NCBI GenBank assembly: GCA_028678905.1
Contig: JAJRCO010000177.1
Span: forward strand, 1-6,066
Source: Methanomicrobiales archaeon
GTDB lineage: Archaea > Halobacteriota > Methanomicrobia > Methanomicrobiales > JACTUA01
Reading direction: 5' to 3'
Length of the DNA: 6,066 nucleotides
Part shown: positions 5,968 to 6,066 of the stretch, piece by piece
Layout: every line of letters starts with the position of its first letter
Numbering within the stretch: the first letter of the stretch is position 1
Position numbers and translations under genes: made by a program
The notes under the pieces: generated by a model
Seen by the model: the letters and a program-made list of their open reading frames with translations, nothing else
What the model was told of the DNA's origin: nothing
The model's database searches: none

Positions 5968-6066
5968 TTATCGTATTTTTGTACCCGCTTCTACCGGATA
6001 AAGGGGGATCAGGAGCGAGGCCTTATCCCCGGCAGCGAGAATCATGCCCCGGCTTTCCAGCCCGAA
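5968..6066 (-). CDS. metG: C-terminal end of probable methionyl-tRNA synthetase (tRNA-binding domain), partial
   Basis: The minus-strand frame enters from the right edge and gives 32 residues before a TAA at 5968-5970. It contains ESRGMILAAGD and ends in VEAGTKIR. This is the characteristic end of the EMAP/Trbp111-type OB fold found at the C-terminus of many MetRS proteins: an S-x-GM-x-LAA strand, then a short strand, then a P/A-G-T-K-(I/V)-(R/K) finish. The domain binds tRNA nonspecifically and dimerises. The fragment cannot distinguish a full MetRS from a free-standing beta subunit or another protein with the same fold (such as a CsaA-like protein); full MetRS is the commonest case in methanogens. 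It is convergent with the tRNA-Arg gene. Confidence 0.68.
   Translation of the reverse strand, partial: FGLESRGMILAAGDKASLLIPLYPVEAGTKIR

Noticed and set aside
5809..6066. Plus-strand frame open from ATG 5809 to the right edge
   Set aside because: Its second part is antisense to the MetRS-like C-terminus, it has no ribosome binding site, and the product resembles nothing recognisable.

Overview
The window looks like chromosomal DNA of a methanogenic euryarchaeon, most likely of the Methanomicrobiales type. The signs are an archaeal-type leucyl-tRNA synthetase, a COG1855 PIN/ATPase/KH protein, a PAC2-family proteasome chaperone, two small proteins that resemble families I know from methanogens (DUF5611 and DUF473), a tRNA without an encoded CCA, and GGTGA-type ribosome binding sites. 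The order-level placement is inference from gene content; no species can be named.

Layout. Positions 1-1313 (+) hold the C-terminal two thirds of a PINA-like ATPase whose PIN domain lies off the left edge. After 8 bases comes leuS (1322-4093, +), complete, in an apparent operon. It meets, tail to tail with a 2-base gap, a small DUF5611-like gene on the minus strand (4096-4416). A 54-bp divergent intergenic region (4417-4470) separates that gene from a two-gene plus-strand operon: a PAC2-family chaperone (4471-5187) and a DUF473-like gene (5193-5585). A tRNA-Arg(UCU) follows at 5659-5733 (+). After 234 bases without a convincing gene, the right edge carries the last 32 codons of a minus-strand gene (5968-6066), best read as the C-terminal tRNA-binding domain of methionyl-tRNA synthetase.

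Function. Much of the window serves protein synthesis and quality control: LeuRS, tRNA-Arg, probably MetRS, and a proteasome assembly or binding factor. The PINA-like ATPase belongs to a family linked to DNA recombination and repair, so its operon with leuS is probably a matter of shared expression. The most interesting signals are the C-terminal Met-Tyr-Gly of the PAC2 protein, which fits the HbYX proteasome-docking motif; the uncharacterised DUF473-like partner encoded behind it; and a single TATA-like element exactly midway between the divergent starts at 4416 and 4471. I saw no insertion sequence, CRISPR array, phage gene or obviously foreign island.
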